The notes below the pieces were generated by a model, which had not been told where the DNA came from, ran no database searches, and worked only from the letters and a program-made list of their open reading frames with translations. Of a stretch of 64,000 nt of DNA, positions 8,910 to 17,457 are shown one piece after another. This stretch comes from an uncultured Gammaproteobacteria bacterium (GTDB lineage: Bacteria > Pseudomonadota > Gammaproteobacteria > Steroidobacterales > XN24), in contig CAMYOC010000041.1 of assembly GCA_947259915.1 (NCBI GenBank), positions 1 to 64,000 of the forward strand, written 5' to 3'. The first letter of the stretch is position 1. Every line of letters starts with the position of its first letter. The translations under genes and the position numbers were made by a program.

Positions 8910-9407
8910 TCAGGGCTTGATGTACGCGTAACCCTGCGCCTGGAGTATCGCAAGCTGGGCCACGCCGCTGGGCACGATATCGGCTTCCTCTACGTAGTAA
9001 AGGTCGTCGGCCTGATCCACGCTGCGGCCTTTGATGGTGTTGGCGCAGACCTGGAACTGGATACCCTGGTCTCTTAAGCCATCGATCCTGGCTGTCATGT
9101 CTTGGGTGGCGTTGGCGTGTTTGAACTTGGGCAATCGCTCCAGCGAATCCGGATCAAGCAGCAGTGCCAGCCCGTTGCCATGCAGTACCACCTTCACATC
9201 GAGGTTCTCGGCGCCCACCGCGTTGATATGATTCTGGACATTCCGCAGCGCCGCGGCCTGCAGCTTCGGGTCATCGTAGTTGATGTGATAGACGACCTTC
9301 TGTGCGGTGGTGCCCGGGTCAGCGGAAGCAGCCGTCGCCTGAGCCGAGAACAGTGTGGTCATACCCGCAATGGTCGCCAGCGCGACCAGGAATCTGATCT
9401 TCTTCAT
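8910..9407 (-). CDS. Exported DsrE-like protein
   Basis: 165 aa with a signal peptide (about 1-27, ending ATAAS). The mature part has the DsrE/F alpha/beta pattern (QKVVYHINYDD, then VKVVLHGNGL) and a single Cys in QVCANTI, at the place of the conserved reactive Cys of the family. The protein is periplasmic, so it may handle sulfur or redox chemistry there; this is family inference. Good Shine-Dalgarno AGGAGG before the ATG. A second exported DsrE-like gene lies at 10805-11347. Confidence 0.87.
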   Translation of the reverse strand: MKKIRFLVALATIAGMTTLFSAQATAASADPGTTAQKVVYHINYDDPKLQAAALRNVQNHINAVGAENLDVKVVLHGNGLALLLDPDSLERLPKFKHANATQDMTARIDGLRDQGIQFQVCANTIKGRSVDQADDLYYVEEADIVPSGVAQLAILQAQGYAYIKP

Positions 9408-9721
9408 CTTTCCCTCCTGTACAAGCCACCGGCGTCGCAGTGTGTCATGCGAACTGAACTGGCCTGTGAGCGGTCGACGCTAGCATGGCTCGCATCGCCG
9501 AGGGAATTGCCTTGCAGGCATGGCCCCATAACGGATCGTTATCACGCTGGAAAAAGCCAGATGAAACCGCGTTCCTCGATTCTGTCGGCATCCGCATGGA
9601 CAGCTTCAAGATCGGCCAGATCGACGTGCGTGGGGAATAGGTGGATCGGGGAGATTGGCCCACCTATCATAGGGCTACGGAAAACAATGGATAGAGAGTT
9701 TGTGTATCAGAGGAGGGAGTC
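9408..9721. other. 314-bp divergent intergenic region
   Basis: Upstream of two divergent genes. I see only a 51-codon open frame on the plus strand (9485-9640) without a ribosome-binding site. It should contain both promoters, which I cannot place. Confidence 0.4.
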
Positions 9722-10180
9722 ATGCGATTGTTTTTGATGTTGGTGACTATCTTTGCCCTTGCGCCGCATGCGTATGGACAGGATCTTTATGCTTTCCCCA
9801 ACGCCGGGCAGAGCCAGGATCAGCAGGATATGGATGAATTCCAGTGCCACAAGATGGCGAAGGACCGGACCGGATTTGACCCGATGGCCGTGCCCACAGC
9901 GACGAGACCAGCGCCACAACAGAAGGGTGGCGTGGGCCAGGGCGCGGTGAGAGGCGCGGTGCTCGGCACCGCTGTCGGCGCGGTCACTGGTAATACCAAG
10001 AAAGGTCTGAAGGCCGGTGCCGTGGGCGGTGGCGTGATGGGCGGTATGAAGCGCTCCCAAAGCAACAAGAAACAACAGGATTGGGCCAATCAGGAAGCGC
10101 AAAACTATCAGCAGAATCGGAACAACTGGAACCGTGCGTATGTGGCCTGCATGGAAAGCCGTGAATATACGGTCCGCTAG
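9722..10180 (+). CDS. Exported glycine-zipper protein
   Basis: 152 aa with a signal peptide ending AYGQ. The central segment (about 70-108) is a glycine zipper with GxxxG spacing (GAVRGAVLGTAVGAVTG, then AGAVGGGVMGG), which usually inserts in or packs against the outer membrane. Gln/Asn-rich flanks and Cys42/Cys145 surround it. The Shine-Dalgarno GAGGAGGGA is strong. The next gene follows by 12 bp, so the two are likely co-transcribed. Exact role unknown; such proteins often support envelope integrity. Confidence 0.85.
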   Translation: MRLFLMLVTIFALAPHAYGQDLYAFPNAGQSQDQQDMDEFQCHKMAKDRTGFDPMAVPTATRPAPQQKGGVGQGAVRGAVLGTAVGAVTGNTKKGLKAGAVGGGVMGGMKRSQSNKKQQDWANQEAQNYQQNRNNWNRAYVACMESREYTVR

Positions 10181-10192
10181 GAGATACAGACC

Positions 10193-10630
10193 ATGAAAAT
10201 GAGCATCAAGACCCTTACGTTCGCGGCTCTCATGGGCGTCATCTCGACGGCCTCAGCTGCCAGCTTCTTCGACGGCAAGCAGCCTTTGCTGTGTTCGGTA
10301 TATCAGCTGTTCGAGTGTGATACCGCGAACGCCTGCAGTGCGGTGACGCCGGGCCAGGTCGACGGATTCAGTCATTTGAACATCGATTTCAAGACCAAGA
10401 TAGTCACCCGGGCGGGCGAGGAATCGGAACAGCAGTCACCCATTGAGAATGTCGAAACACGCGTAGACGGCAAATTAATCCTGTCCGGCATTGAAGACGG
10501 CCAGCCGGACCAGCGTGATGGCGCGGGCTGGACGATCTCGATCATGGATCCGGAAGGCACCATGGTGCTGGCCGTGGCCGGCGACGGCTTTGCGATCGTC
10601 GGACTAGGCGCCTGTGTGCCCACGCCCTGA
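10193..10630 (+). CDS. Exported hypothetical protein
   Basis: 145 aa, no family recognised. Signal peptide ends STASAAS. The mature protein is small and beta-rich with four cysteines (LLCSVY, FECD, ANACSA, GACV), enough for two disulfides in the periplasm. Start has a GGAG Shine-Dalgarno. Second gene of a likely two-gene operon with the glycine-zipper protein. Confidence 0.75.
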   Translation: MKMSIKTLTFAALMGVISTASAASFFDGKQPLLCSVYQLFECDTANACSAVTPGQVDGFSHLNIDFKTKIVTRAGEESEQQSPIENVETRVDGKLILSGIEDGQPDQRDGAGWTISIMDPEGTMVLAVAGDGFAIVGLGACVPTP

Positions 10631-10804
10631 CGGTCGTTGGCAAGCAACACAGTAAGGTCATCGCCGGCAGGGCAAATTTCCTGCCGGCGGCCATCACCGT
10701 TCGAATCGATTCCCGGATGCCCGTTGAGCAGCCATGCGCCTTGCGGTCGTCTTGGGCGATACGGTCCGATCCATCGTGTTGTCTCCCGCATTACCCAGAT
10801 ATTG

Positions 10805-11347
10805 TTAGTTGGCCCCCCAAGGGATCAACGAGAAATCATCCGATTGCAGCATGACCAGCGCGGTCAAGGCCGAGAGCGACATCTCGACATCCGGCGCGAG
10901 TTCGTTGCGGCGGAACCCGAATGCGGTCGCGCTCTGGCCACAGACAACAAACCGCACGCCGGCCGCGGCCAGTAGCCGGAGCAGCTCCGCATCCGGGTTA
11001 GGCTCACCGTAGCGTTCCTCGAAGGCGTCCTCGCTCAATGCGGCGCGGGTCGCGCGGCCATGCAGGACCACCGCCGTTTGCAGCTGTTTCGGCGCGAGAC
11101 CGGCGCGGGCATGCATGTTCAGATAGCGGGCAACCGTCTCCAGCCGGTGATTGCGCTCGCCCGGCTCGTTGGACGCGGCGGCGATGTCGAAGACCGCCTT
11201 GAGGGAAACGTCTGCCGCCAAATCGAGCGGCTCTTCCGGTACGTAATACACCGGGCCGTATTCCTCGATCACCGGACCGGTGACCGGCTCGGCGATCGCC
11301 GGATTCATGGCGATGCCGAATAGCAGCAGGGTAGTAGTCATCCGCAT
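10805..11347 (-). CDS. Exported DsrE-like protein
   Basis: 180 aa. Signal peptide (about 1-19, ending AIAE). The DsrE fold is visible as VSLKAVFDIAA, then LQTAVVLHGRAT, then RFVVCGQSA with one Cys at the family position. It is a second periplasmic DsrE-like protein, distinct in sequence from the one at 8910-9407. Function in sulfur or heme-linked redox is possible but not shown. Confidence 0.82.
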   Translation of the reverse strand: MRMTTTLLLFGIAMNPAIAEPVTGPVIEEYGPVYYVPEEPLDLAADVSLKAVFDIAAASNEPGERNHRLETVARYLNMHARAGLAPKQLQTAVVLHGRATRAALSEDAFEERYGEPNPDAELLRLLAAAGVRFVVCGQSATAFGFRRNELAPDVEMSLSALTALVMLQSDDFSLIPWGAN

Positions 11348-11401
11348 GGGGCTCTCCGGGCTGTCGGGGGGATATCAACGGATCGTAACTCAGAAGAACA
11401 G

Positions 11402-11473
11402 TGTTGAGCTGCAGTTTTCCGGGGCGTCACATCTCCCGCGACTCCCCCGCAGCAGCAAATGCGGTTCGACCTT
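11402..11473. repeat. REP-like element, direct-repeat copy 1 beside TA locus
   Basis: Begins near gttgagctgcagttttcc and ends atgcggttcgacct. It matches 12305-12376 at about 85 percent by eye, in the same orientation, offset 903 bp. Its ends can also pair as a hairpin. Confidence 0.8.
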
Positions 11474-11483
11474 GATTACGCGA

Positions 11484-11798
11484 TTAACGCAGGCGCTGAG
11501 CGGCCTGTTTCCTGGTCGGTTGCCTGAACGAGTACTTAAATACACCGCCGGTCTTCGCCAGCAGGCCAACCAGATAGTCTGACGAGATTTTCTCGACCAT
11601 CCCGTTCACGATGTAGCTGATCTTGGGTTGGGTAACGCCGAAGAATTGGGCTGCTTTGACCTGTGTCAGATCGTTTGACTCGATGAATGTGCGCACCTCC
11701 GCCATGAGATACGCACGCAGGGCCAAATCGGCCGATTCGGATGGATCGAAACCCAGATCCTCGAACACCAGGCCTCTTGTTATATCTGTCATTGCCAC
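11484..11798 (-). CDS. HigA-like antitoxin, XRE-type helix-turn-helix
   Basis: 104 aa. The helix-turn-helix covers about 45-75 (LTQVKAAQFFGVTQPKISYI). The gene starts 6 bp after the toxin stop on the same strand. The toxin-first order is typical of HigBA loci. The antitoxin should bind and neutralise the toxin and repress the promoter upstream of the toxin gene, where a perfect palindrome lies at 12151-12168. The C-terminus is basic (RKQAAQRLR). Confidence 0.88.
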   Translation of the reverse strand: MAMTDITRGLVFEDLGFDPSESADLALRAYLMAEVRTFIESNDLTQVKAAQFFGVTQPKISYIVNGMVEKISSDYLVGLLAKTGGVFKYSFRQPTRKQAAQRLR

Positions 11799-11804
11799 CT
11801 CAAC

Positions 11805-12143
11805 CTAACGGGCACGCGTCAGTGCCCTGTATCGCATCCGGCCGACCCCTATTTCCGCTTGCGGCGTCTTTCTGGTTTTCTTCCGGAACGTATGCAGGAT
11901 GTGGATGCCAACCCTGCGCTCGATAAAATAGAAAACCCGAAATGCGCCCTGGTAGTCCGCAACCCGGATTTCCCGGACACCGCGTCCGACTCCGGGCATT
12001 GCCCTGCTGTTTACGGGCCTCTCGCCAATCTGCAGCAGGTAGAGCTCGCTGCCGATGTTGGCCCTGACCGATCTCGGAAACGCCTGCACGATACGCAGCG
12101 TATCTCCGTGCCAGTGAATTTCTTTCAGGCGCGACGTCTTCAT
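11805..12143 (-). CDS. HigB/RelE-like toxin (Gp49/DUF891 type)
   Basis: 112 aa from the ATG at 12143; an upstream alternative start would add 11 residues that overlap the palindrome. The pattern fits the phage-derived Gp49-like/HigB toxin family: LKEIHWHGDTLRIVQAFP near the N-terminus, VREIRVADYQGAFRVFYFIE in the core, then HILHTFRKKTRKTP. Family members are ribosome-dependent mRNA interferases. Forms a toxin-antitoxin operon with the next gene. Confidence 0.87.
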   Translation of the reverse strand: MKTSRLKEIHWHGDTLRIVQAFPRSVRANIGSELYLLQIGERPVNSRAMPGVGRGVREIRVADYQGAFRVFYFIERRVGIHILHTFRKKTRKTPQAEIGVGRMRYRALTRAR

Positions 12144-12150
12144 TCGAAGA

Positions 12151-12168
12151 TATACCGAAATAGGTATA
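12151..12168. promoter_or_regulatory. Candidate TA operator palindrome
   Basis: TATACC-GAAATA-GGTATA, a perfect 6-6-6 inverted repeat ending 8 bp upstream of the toxin ATG. It is placed where HigA-type antitoxins usually bind for autorepression. Confidence 0.6.
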
Positions 12169-12304
12169 GATATCAAGAGATGGACGGATCATGAGCCCGG
12201 GGAGAGCGAGGGGACAGGCGAACATTTCTGGCAATGTCGCTGGAAACGTCTGACGCGCATCAAGCCACGGTTGCGTCGGGAAAAATAGCCTGCGGGAAAA
12301 ATAG

Positions 12305-12376
12305 GGTTGAGCTGCGGTTTTCCAGGGCGCCGCATCTCCCGCGACTCCCCCGCGGCACGAGATGCGGTTCGACCCC
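12305..12376. repeat. REP-like element, direct-repeat copy 2 beside TA locus
   Basis: Partner of 11402-11473 with the shared core atctcccgcgactcccccgc. Together the copies bracket the toxin-antitoxin genes. The rest of the 12169-12491 gap shows no gene. Confidence 0.8.
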
Positions 12377-12491
12377 GATTGCGGTGACACCGGCGCTGCG
12401 ACCAGCGCACGTTGAGGATTGGCCGCGAGGCCCGGTATGCTGACGGCCTTAAACGCCCGATCCGGATCGCAATCCACCCAGAGAACCCGCT

Positions 12492-14342
12492 ATGAGAACC
12501 CTGCTGCTGACCGCCTGCGTCTTTGCCGTCTCCCTCGGAACGGTCCTCTCCGCGCCAGCCCGTGCTGACGAATTCGACCTCGAGGACTGGCAGACTAGAG
12601 TCCAGCAGGAGCAGAGCATAGACCGTCTCGCGCGCTTGTATCTGGAGATCATGCTCGAGGGCGAACCGACCGGCGCGGCCAGCTATGGCATCCATGGCAC
12701 CGGGGATGATCCGACGTACTACGATGACCGCATGGGCAGTCCGTCGGCCGGGACCTGGGCGGAGGCCTATCAGGCGAGGCTGTTTTTGCTACAGCGTCTG
12801 CGGTCGATCGATGCCGCCAACCTGGCGCGGCCGGATCAGATCGATCTGCATATCCTCAAGACCCGGCTCCAGCTGGCGATCCTGCAGCTGACCCGTCTCG
12901 ATGAGGTGACCGATCCGCTGACCTATGTGGGTCGTCTCGGTGACGCCTTCTCCGATCTGGTGATCCGCGACTTCGCGCCGCTGCAACAACGGCTGCGGAG
13001 TTTTGCCCGACGCTGCGCGGCCACCGGCGATTTCCTTGCCGCTTCCCGTGCCAGTCTGTCGCCACCGTATGTCCAGCCGACGGCGGTACAAAAGCAGGTG
13101 GCGATGGGGCGTCTCCAGGGGATGGTGGGCGAGGGTGGTTTGTTTGCCAAGGCGCTGCCCAACCTGCTCTCGACATCAGGATTTAGTGACAACGAGGTGG
13201 CCGCGATCCGCGAGGCGTGTGATGCGGCGGTGACGCAGATCAAGGCCTTCACTGACTGGTTCGAAGCGGCAGTCCTGCCCCGCCCGGACGGTGACTGGCG
13301 GCTCGGCCCCGAGCTTTATAACGCCAAGTACGCGCTGCAGATGGACTATCCGCTGGGCCCCGAGGAACTGCTGGTCCGGGCTGAGACCGCGCTGGAGGAA
13401 ACCAACGCTGAGATGGTCCGTGTCGGCAGGGAGATCCACGATGAATATCTCGCCGAGGCCATCGCCGCCGGCCAGGTCAAAAAGGCCGCCGAGCTAGGCG
13501 ATGCCGAGGTAGTCAAGAATATCTTTGCCCGACTGGCCGAGGACCGCTCGACCCCGGAGAGTCTGATCGCGGACAGCTATGCGATGGCCGATGCGATCGT
13601 CGGCTTCGTCAATGAGAGGGACCTGATGGAGCTGCCGCCGACCTCGAAGCTGCGTATCGAGGACATCCCGCCGCATCTGGCCGGTTATGCGGTAGCGCAG
13701 ATCCAGACCGCGCCGCCGTTCGAGCCGGACCTGGAATCCGTGTGGTTCTGGGATCTCGGTCTGCTGGCCACCTCGGACAGCTATCTCAAGGAATACAACC
13801 GCCCGACGCTGGCGATGGTCTATATCCACGAAGGGGTGCCCGGGCACTTCGTACAGATCGAATATTCCAACCGCTTTGATCGCATCGCGCCAAAGATCTT
13901 CAGAAACGGACCGATGGTCGAAGGCTGGGCGAGCTATATCGCTACCCAGCTCGTCGATGAGGGATTCACCATCTATCCGGATCATCCGCTGGGTCACGAG
14001 CTGCAGCAGCTGGTGGACGACAAGCTGATGCTGCGCACGATCATCAACGCGATTATCGATATCCGTCTGCACACCACCGACTGGCCCGAGGAGGAGGCCG
14101 TCACGCTGATGATCGAGCAGGGCTTCCAGGAGGAGGGCGAGGCCCGCGGCAAACTGTCCCGCGCCAAGCAGAGTTCAGTCCAGCTGGCGACCTATTTTGC
14201 CGGTCATATCGCGATCCAGGATCTGCTCGAGGAGTACAGAGCGCAGCAGGGCGCGGATTTCAGCTGGAAAGAGTTCAACGAGCGCCTGGTCAGCGCCGGT
14301 TCGCCGCCGTTCTTTGTGTTGCGCGAACTGATGCTCGAGTAA
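12492..14342 (+). CDS. Exported DUF885 metallopeptidase-like protein
   Basis: 616 aa with a signal peptide ending PARADE. Contains the DUF885 zinc-site variant HEGVPGH (His446, Glu447, His452), followed by EGWASYIATQL, which should supply a downstream Glu ligand. The protein has the usual family length and is mostly helical. Probable periplasmic peptidase; substrate unknown. Monocistronic, with a REP-like element upstream and a convergent MscS gene downstream. Confidence 0.9.
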   Translation: MRTLLLTACVFAVSLGTVLSAPARADEFDLEDWQTRVQQEQSIDRLARLYLEIMLEGEPTGAASYGIHGTGDDPTYYDDRMGSPSAGTWAEAYQARLFLLQRLRSIDAANLARPDQIDLHILKTRLQLAILQLTRLDEVTDPLTYVGRLGDAFSDLVIRDFAPLQQRLRSFARRCAATGDFLAASRASLSPPYVQPTAVQKQVAMGRLQGMVGEGGLFAKALPNLLSTSGFSDNEVAAIREACDAAVTQIKAFTDWFEAAVLPRPDGDWRLGPELYNAKYALQMDYPLGPEELLVRAETALEETNAEMVRVGREIHDEYLAEAIAAGQVKKAAELGDAEVVKNIFARLAEDRSTPESLIADSYAMADAIVGFVNERDLMELPPTSKLRIEDIPPHLAGYAVAQIQTAPPFEPDLESVWFWDLGLLATSDSYLKEYNRPTLAMVYIHEGVPGHFVQIEYSNRFDRIAPKIFRNGPMVEGWASYIATQLVDEGFTIYPDHPLGHELQQLVDDKLMLRTIINAIIDIRLHTTDWPEEEAVTLMIEQGFQEEGEARGKLSRAKQSSVQLATYFAGHIAIQDLLEEYRAQQGADFSWKEFNERLVSAGSPPFFVLRELMLE

Positions 14343-14396
14343 CGTCGCAGGTGATCGGCGGAGTCAGAGCATTGCCCTTTCTCTGTGCCGTCGAGA

Positions 14397-15473
14397 CTAG
14401 CCAGGTTTCGAACCTGTTCGTTCCGCGTCATCCGAGGTCTTGCGCTGCTCTTCTGCCTGTTTGAGCTGCTCAGACAATGCGGCTTTTTTCGCATCCAGCT
14501 CCTCCTTTCTCCCTGCCGCATCCGCGCCGGCTATCTCTTCTGGCTTGGCTAACTCCGCATCCAGGGCCTCAATCTCCTTGCGTATCGCTTCCACTGACGC
14601 CGCCTCGTCTGCCTTGTCGAAGGCGACGGCCTCAGCAGTGACCACATTTTCCGTTTCTACTGACCTCGAGGGGCGCGGAATAAAAACCCTGTCCTCGGCG
14701 ACCATACGGGTGTTCATGAAATTCGGCGACACAATCTCGACGCCGGCCCCGTGTAAGGTATCCAGCATCGAAGCTCGCAATCTTGAGCGGGCAGAGATCA
14801 GGCCTTTGGCCTCTTCGAGCAGTCCGGCTACCCGATACAGCACCGAGTAGTCGCCCAATTCCCGGACCAGCACAAAGGCATCGCTCAGGCCCGCGTTGCC
14901 CGCCGCCTCGGACAGCAATTCCTGGGCTCTTTGACGAGAGATGTCGTAGCCCAGCGATATTTCGGCGGAGATGATCGTGCCGGTCGCGCGCACCACTTTC
15001 ATCGGTTGCGTGACCATAAACAGATTCGGCAGCGTGGCCAGATTTCGATCCTCGGTCTGCACCTCGGTATGCAACAAGTCCATTTTGGTAATCCGGCCGG
15101 TGATATCGGCAACGGTGATGAAGTCTCCCGGTCGGGCACTCTTGACCGCTCTGAGCATGATGCCGGCCATGATGTTGCCGATGAATGTGGTCGAAGACAG
15201 TGCTATCGCGGCGCTGAGCAGGATGCCGATCAGACTCAGCAACTGTCCGCGTAAGGTGTCGCTGATCGGAAAAGAGATAATCAGCATCAGCGCGCCGGCA
15301 AACGTCAGGGCCAGCATGATCATCTGGAAACGGAACTGAGCGTCCGGCTGGTCGCGCCAACGCCGGGCCAGGAACCAGTTGACCAGCCACAGGCCGGCGA
15401 TCACCAGTGCCAGAGTGACCAGAACCGGCACGAAGACTCGGGCTCCGTCCAGAATGCTGTTGATCAGTTCCAT
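14397..15473 (-). CDS. Mechanosensitive ion channel, MscS family
   Basis: 358 aa from the ATG at 15473, which has an AAGGAG Shine-Dalgarno; a longer frame to 15512 lacks this. Three membrane helices lie at about 10-32, 50-72 and 77-110. The last resembles the pore helix (IALSSTTFIGNIMAGIMLR) and is followed by the MscS beta domain (RPGDFITVADITGRI). The C-terminal tail (about 295-358) is charged and predicted coiled coil. Acts in the inner membrane to release solutes on osmotic downshift. Confidence 0.92.
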   Translation of the reverse strand: MELINSILDGARVFVPVLVTLALVIAGLWLVNWFLARRWRDQPDAQFRFQMIMLALTFAGALMLIISFPISDTLRGQLLSLIGILLSAAIALSSTTFIGNIMAGIMLRAVKSARPGDFITVADITGRITKMDLLHTEVQTEDRNLATLPNLFMVTQPMKVVRATGTIISAEISLGYDISRQRAQELLSEAAGNAGLSDAFVLVRELGDYSVLYRVAGLLEEAKGLISARSRLRASMLDTLHGAGVEIVSPNFMNTRMVAEDRVFIPRPSRSVETENVVTAEAVAFDKADEAASVEAIRKEIEALDAELAKPEEIAGADAAGRKEELDAKKAALSEQLKQAEEQRKTSDDAERTGSKPG

Positions 15474-15610
15474 ACCCGAGACTCCTTGTCGGAAAATGGG
15501 GGCAGTAAACAAACTACATCGTATTACCCCCAGTCGGCAGTTCCGGGATGAGGTTGCGGATACGGTCTACAAGACGAGAACCAAGCCACAGGCGCCCGGA
15601 TTCGACGGCG

Positions 15611-16051
15611 CTACTCGGGCAAGGTCTCTCCCGACCCGCCCATCTCGGCCGGGAAGTCTTTCATCTTCGGTAGCCCGTCCTTCACCCTCAGCACCGCGGA
15701 TTCATAGTTCACATGGAGTCCCGGCTGAAAATCCAGACCGGGTAGTATCGCTGCGTAGACGTCTTTGAAATTGGCGCCGGGATGGGCGCTCATCACGTGC
15801 CCGCCGCACTTTGAGCAGAACTGACGATGGCTGGCTTCGGTCTTCTGAAAGGTTGCGAGGAATTCCCCGCCTTTGGTCACTTCGACCGCATCCGGCTGCC
15901 ACAGCGTAAACGCGTTGACCGGCCCCGCGCTCCAGGCGCGACAATCCTCGCAGTGGCAAAATCCCATCGCGAACGGCGCGCCAGTGGCCTTGATCTGGAC
16001 GGCGCCGCAGAAGCAATGGCCCTCGTATTCGGGTTGTTCCGATGGTGACAT
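15611..16051 (-). CDS. GFA-family (glutathione-dependent formaldehyde-activating-like) protein
   Basis: 146 aa from the ATG at 16051. Zinc-binding cysteine pattern of the GFA/Mss4-like fold: CFCG near 13, CHCEDC near 32-37 and CSKCG near 74. No membrane or signal segment, so cytoplasmic. Members are often annotated as formaldehyde-activating enzymes, but most, including this one, have no proven substrate. Confidence 0.87.
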   Translation of the reverse strand: MSPSEQPEYEGHCFCGAVQIKATGAPFAMGFCHCEDCRAWSAGPVNAFTLWQPDAVEVTKGGEFLATFQKTEASHRQFCSKCGGHVMSAHPGANFKDVYAAILPGLDFQPGLHVNYESAVLRVKDGLPKMKDFPAEMGGSGETLPE

Positions 16052-16146
16052 GACCTGATCCCCTAATGACGTGTGATCAGACCAGTATAGACCTGGCCAT
16101 CCGGGATGGTATTGGCGAGCAACAGTCCAGAATTCAGGTGCCGATG

Positions 16147-16173
16147 CAAAGAGGCCCCGGTTTGCCGGGGCCT
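16147..16173 (-). terminator. Rho-independent terminator of the NrfD operon
   Basis: AGGCCCCGG-caaa-CCGGGGCCT stem-loop followed on the minus strand by a short CTCTTT tract, 27 bp after the NrfD stop. Confidence 0.7.
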
Positions 16174-16199
16174 TCGCCTGTCCGTACCGGCGTTCCGCC

Positions 16200-17453
16200 C
16201 TAGCCGGTGTCTGCGTCCCGCCGTAGCGACGGTACGAATTTGTTGATGATCCAGAACAGGACAAACGGCAGGGCCAGAACCGACAGCGCACCAAACAGAC
16301 CTTCCTTAAAGGTCTCTACGCTGTGCGGAATGATCGGGAGGTGGTAGTGCATATAGCCCGAGAAGGACAGCGAGAACGCCTGGCCGCCGATGACCACGTT
16401 CCAGCGCATCATAAAGACGCCGAACAGGACCAGTATCAAGGCGACGACGGTGCGTCTTATCGTGGGCTTCGGCAGCATCAACAGCACGAACGGCACCAGG
16501 TTGCCGAGCGTGTATTGAAGGACAAAGATGTTGATAAAGTCTTTGCCGTACATCACCGACCGCAGGATGTCCCAGGACTTCATCGCGGTATAGCCGCGGA
16601 ATATCAGATCGAGAATCTCCAGGCTGATCGCCGCGATCAGAAAGCCGAGCAGATAACGGGTGGCCTTGCTGATGACCTCGGTCTCGGCGCCGCGGATCTC
16701 GCTCGCCTTATGCACGCCGCCCCGGCGGCGGTTGCGAAACGCCTGCCACTCCATGATCACGATATAGGTCAGCATGCAGAGTGCGATACCGGACACCACC
16801 GCGGACATGATAAAGATGACCGGCATCAGTGGCGACATCCACAATGCGTTGGCCTTGACCGAACCGAAGATGAAACCGGCATAACCATGCAGGAAACAGG
16901 CCACCGGGATACCGATGGCGGCGAGGATCTTGGCCGCTTTGTGATCGGTAGCGATCGCTTTGTCACCGACCTCGTAGGCGCCCATGGTCAGCGCGCGATA
17001 GACCAGGCGGCGCATGGCATTACCGATGCCCGGCTGCTTGGCCAGGGCATGGACCTGCTCGACGAAATACTGGCGATAGACGAACCAGATTTCACTGACG
17101 ACAATCAGGGCGTAGGTCGAGAAGACGATGCCGAACGCGGCAATCGCCGAGGTGAAGTGGGGCGTGAGCAATGGCTCGATGGCCCGCATCGGTTGTTGCA
17201 GATGCAGCAGCAACGGGACCGCCGCCACCGGCAACAGGGCCAGCGAGAATACCAGCGAGAATTGGGCGATCTCTTTTAGGTCTTTCTGCCCGAAGACGTG
17301 ATACAGGGACGACAACACAAAGGCGCCAGCGACCAGACCGGTCATATAGGGATACATGACGATCTGGATGCTCCAGTAGATGAACTCATTCGGATAGACG
17401 AACAGTTCTTTTACCGTCCACTCGGCGCCATGAACGACTAGATCCGGGTTCAT
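16200..17453 (-). CDS. NrfD/PsrC-family membrane quinol oxidoreductase subunit
   Basis: 417 aa, polytopic, with about nine or ten hydrophobic helices (30-50, 72-95, 105-135, 190-225 and others). It fits the NrfD/PsrC/DsrP family, which exchanges electrons with the quinone pool and passes them to a periplasmic Fe-S protein. It starts 4 bp after the Fe-S gene, as the last gene of a three-gene operon. No molybdopterin or multiheme catalytic subunit is in the window. Confidence 0.9.
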   Translation of the reverse strand: MNPDLVVHGAEWTVKELFVYPNEFIYWSIQIVMYPYMTGLVAGAFVLSSLYHVFGQKDLKEIAQFSLVFSLALLPVAAVPLLLHLQQPMRAIEPLLTPHFTSAIAAFGIVFSTYALIVVSEIWFVYRQYFVEQVHALAKQPGIGNAMRRLVYRALTMGAYEVGDKAIATDHKAAKILAAIGIPVACFLHGYAGFIFGSVKANALWMSPLMPVIFIMSAVVSGIALCMLTYIVIMEWQAFRNRRRGGVHKASEIRGAETEVISKATRYLLGFLIAAISLEILDLIFRGYTAMKSWDILRSVMYGKDFINIFVLQYTLGNLVPFVLLMLPKPTIRRTVVALILVLFGVFMMRWNVVIGGQAFSLSFSGYMHYHLPIIPHSVETFKEGLFGALSVLALPFVLFWIINKFVPSLRRDADTG

Positions 17454-17457
17454 GGCA

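Noticed and set aside
9485-9640. 51-aa open frame on the plus strand (MARIAEGIALQ...)
   Set aside because: No ribosome-binding site, no recognisable feature, and it lies in a promoter region between divergent genes.
12151-12176. Longer toxin start 11 codons upstream
   Set aside because: It would place the perfect operator palindrome inside the coding region, and the ATG at 12143 fits family length better.
8053-12376. Repeated ggttcgacc motifs that resemble a tRNA T-loop
   Set aside because: No acceptor stem, anticodon arm or CCA end can be built around them. They are parts of REP-like hairpins.
16323-17279. Open frame antisense to the NrfD gene
   Set aside because: Rich in His, Arg, Gln and Asp, as expected for the complement of a membrane-protein gene.
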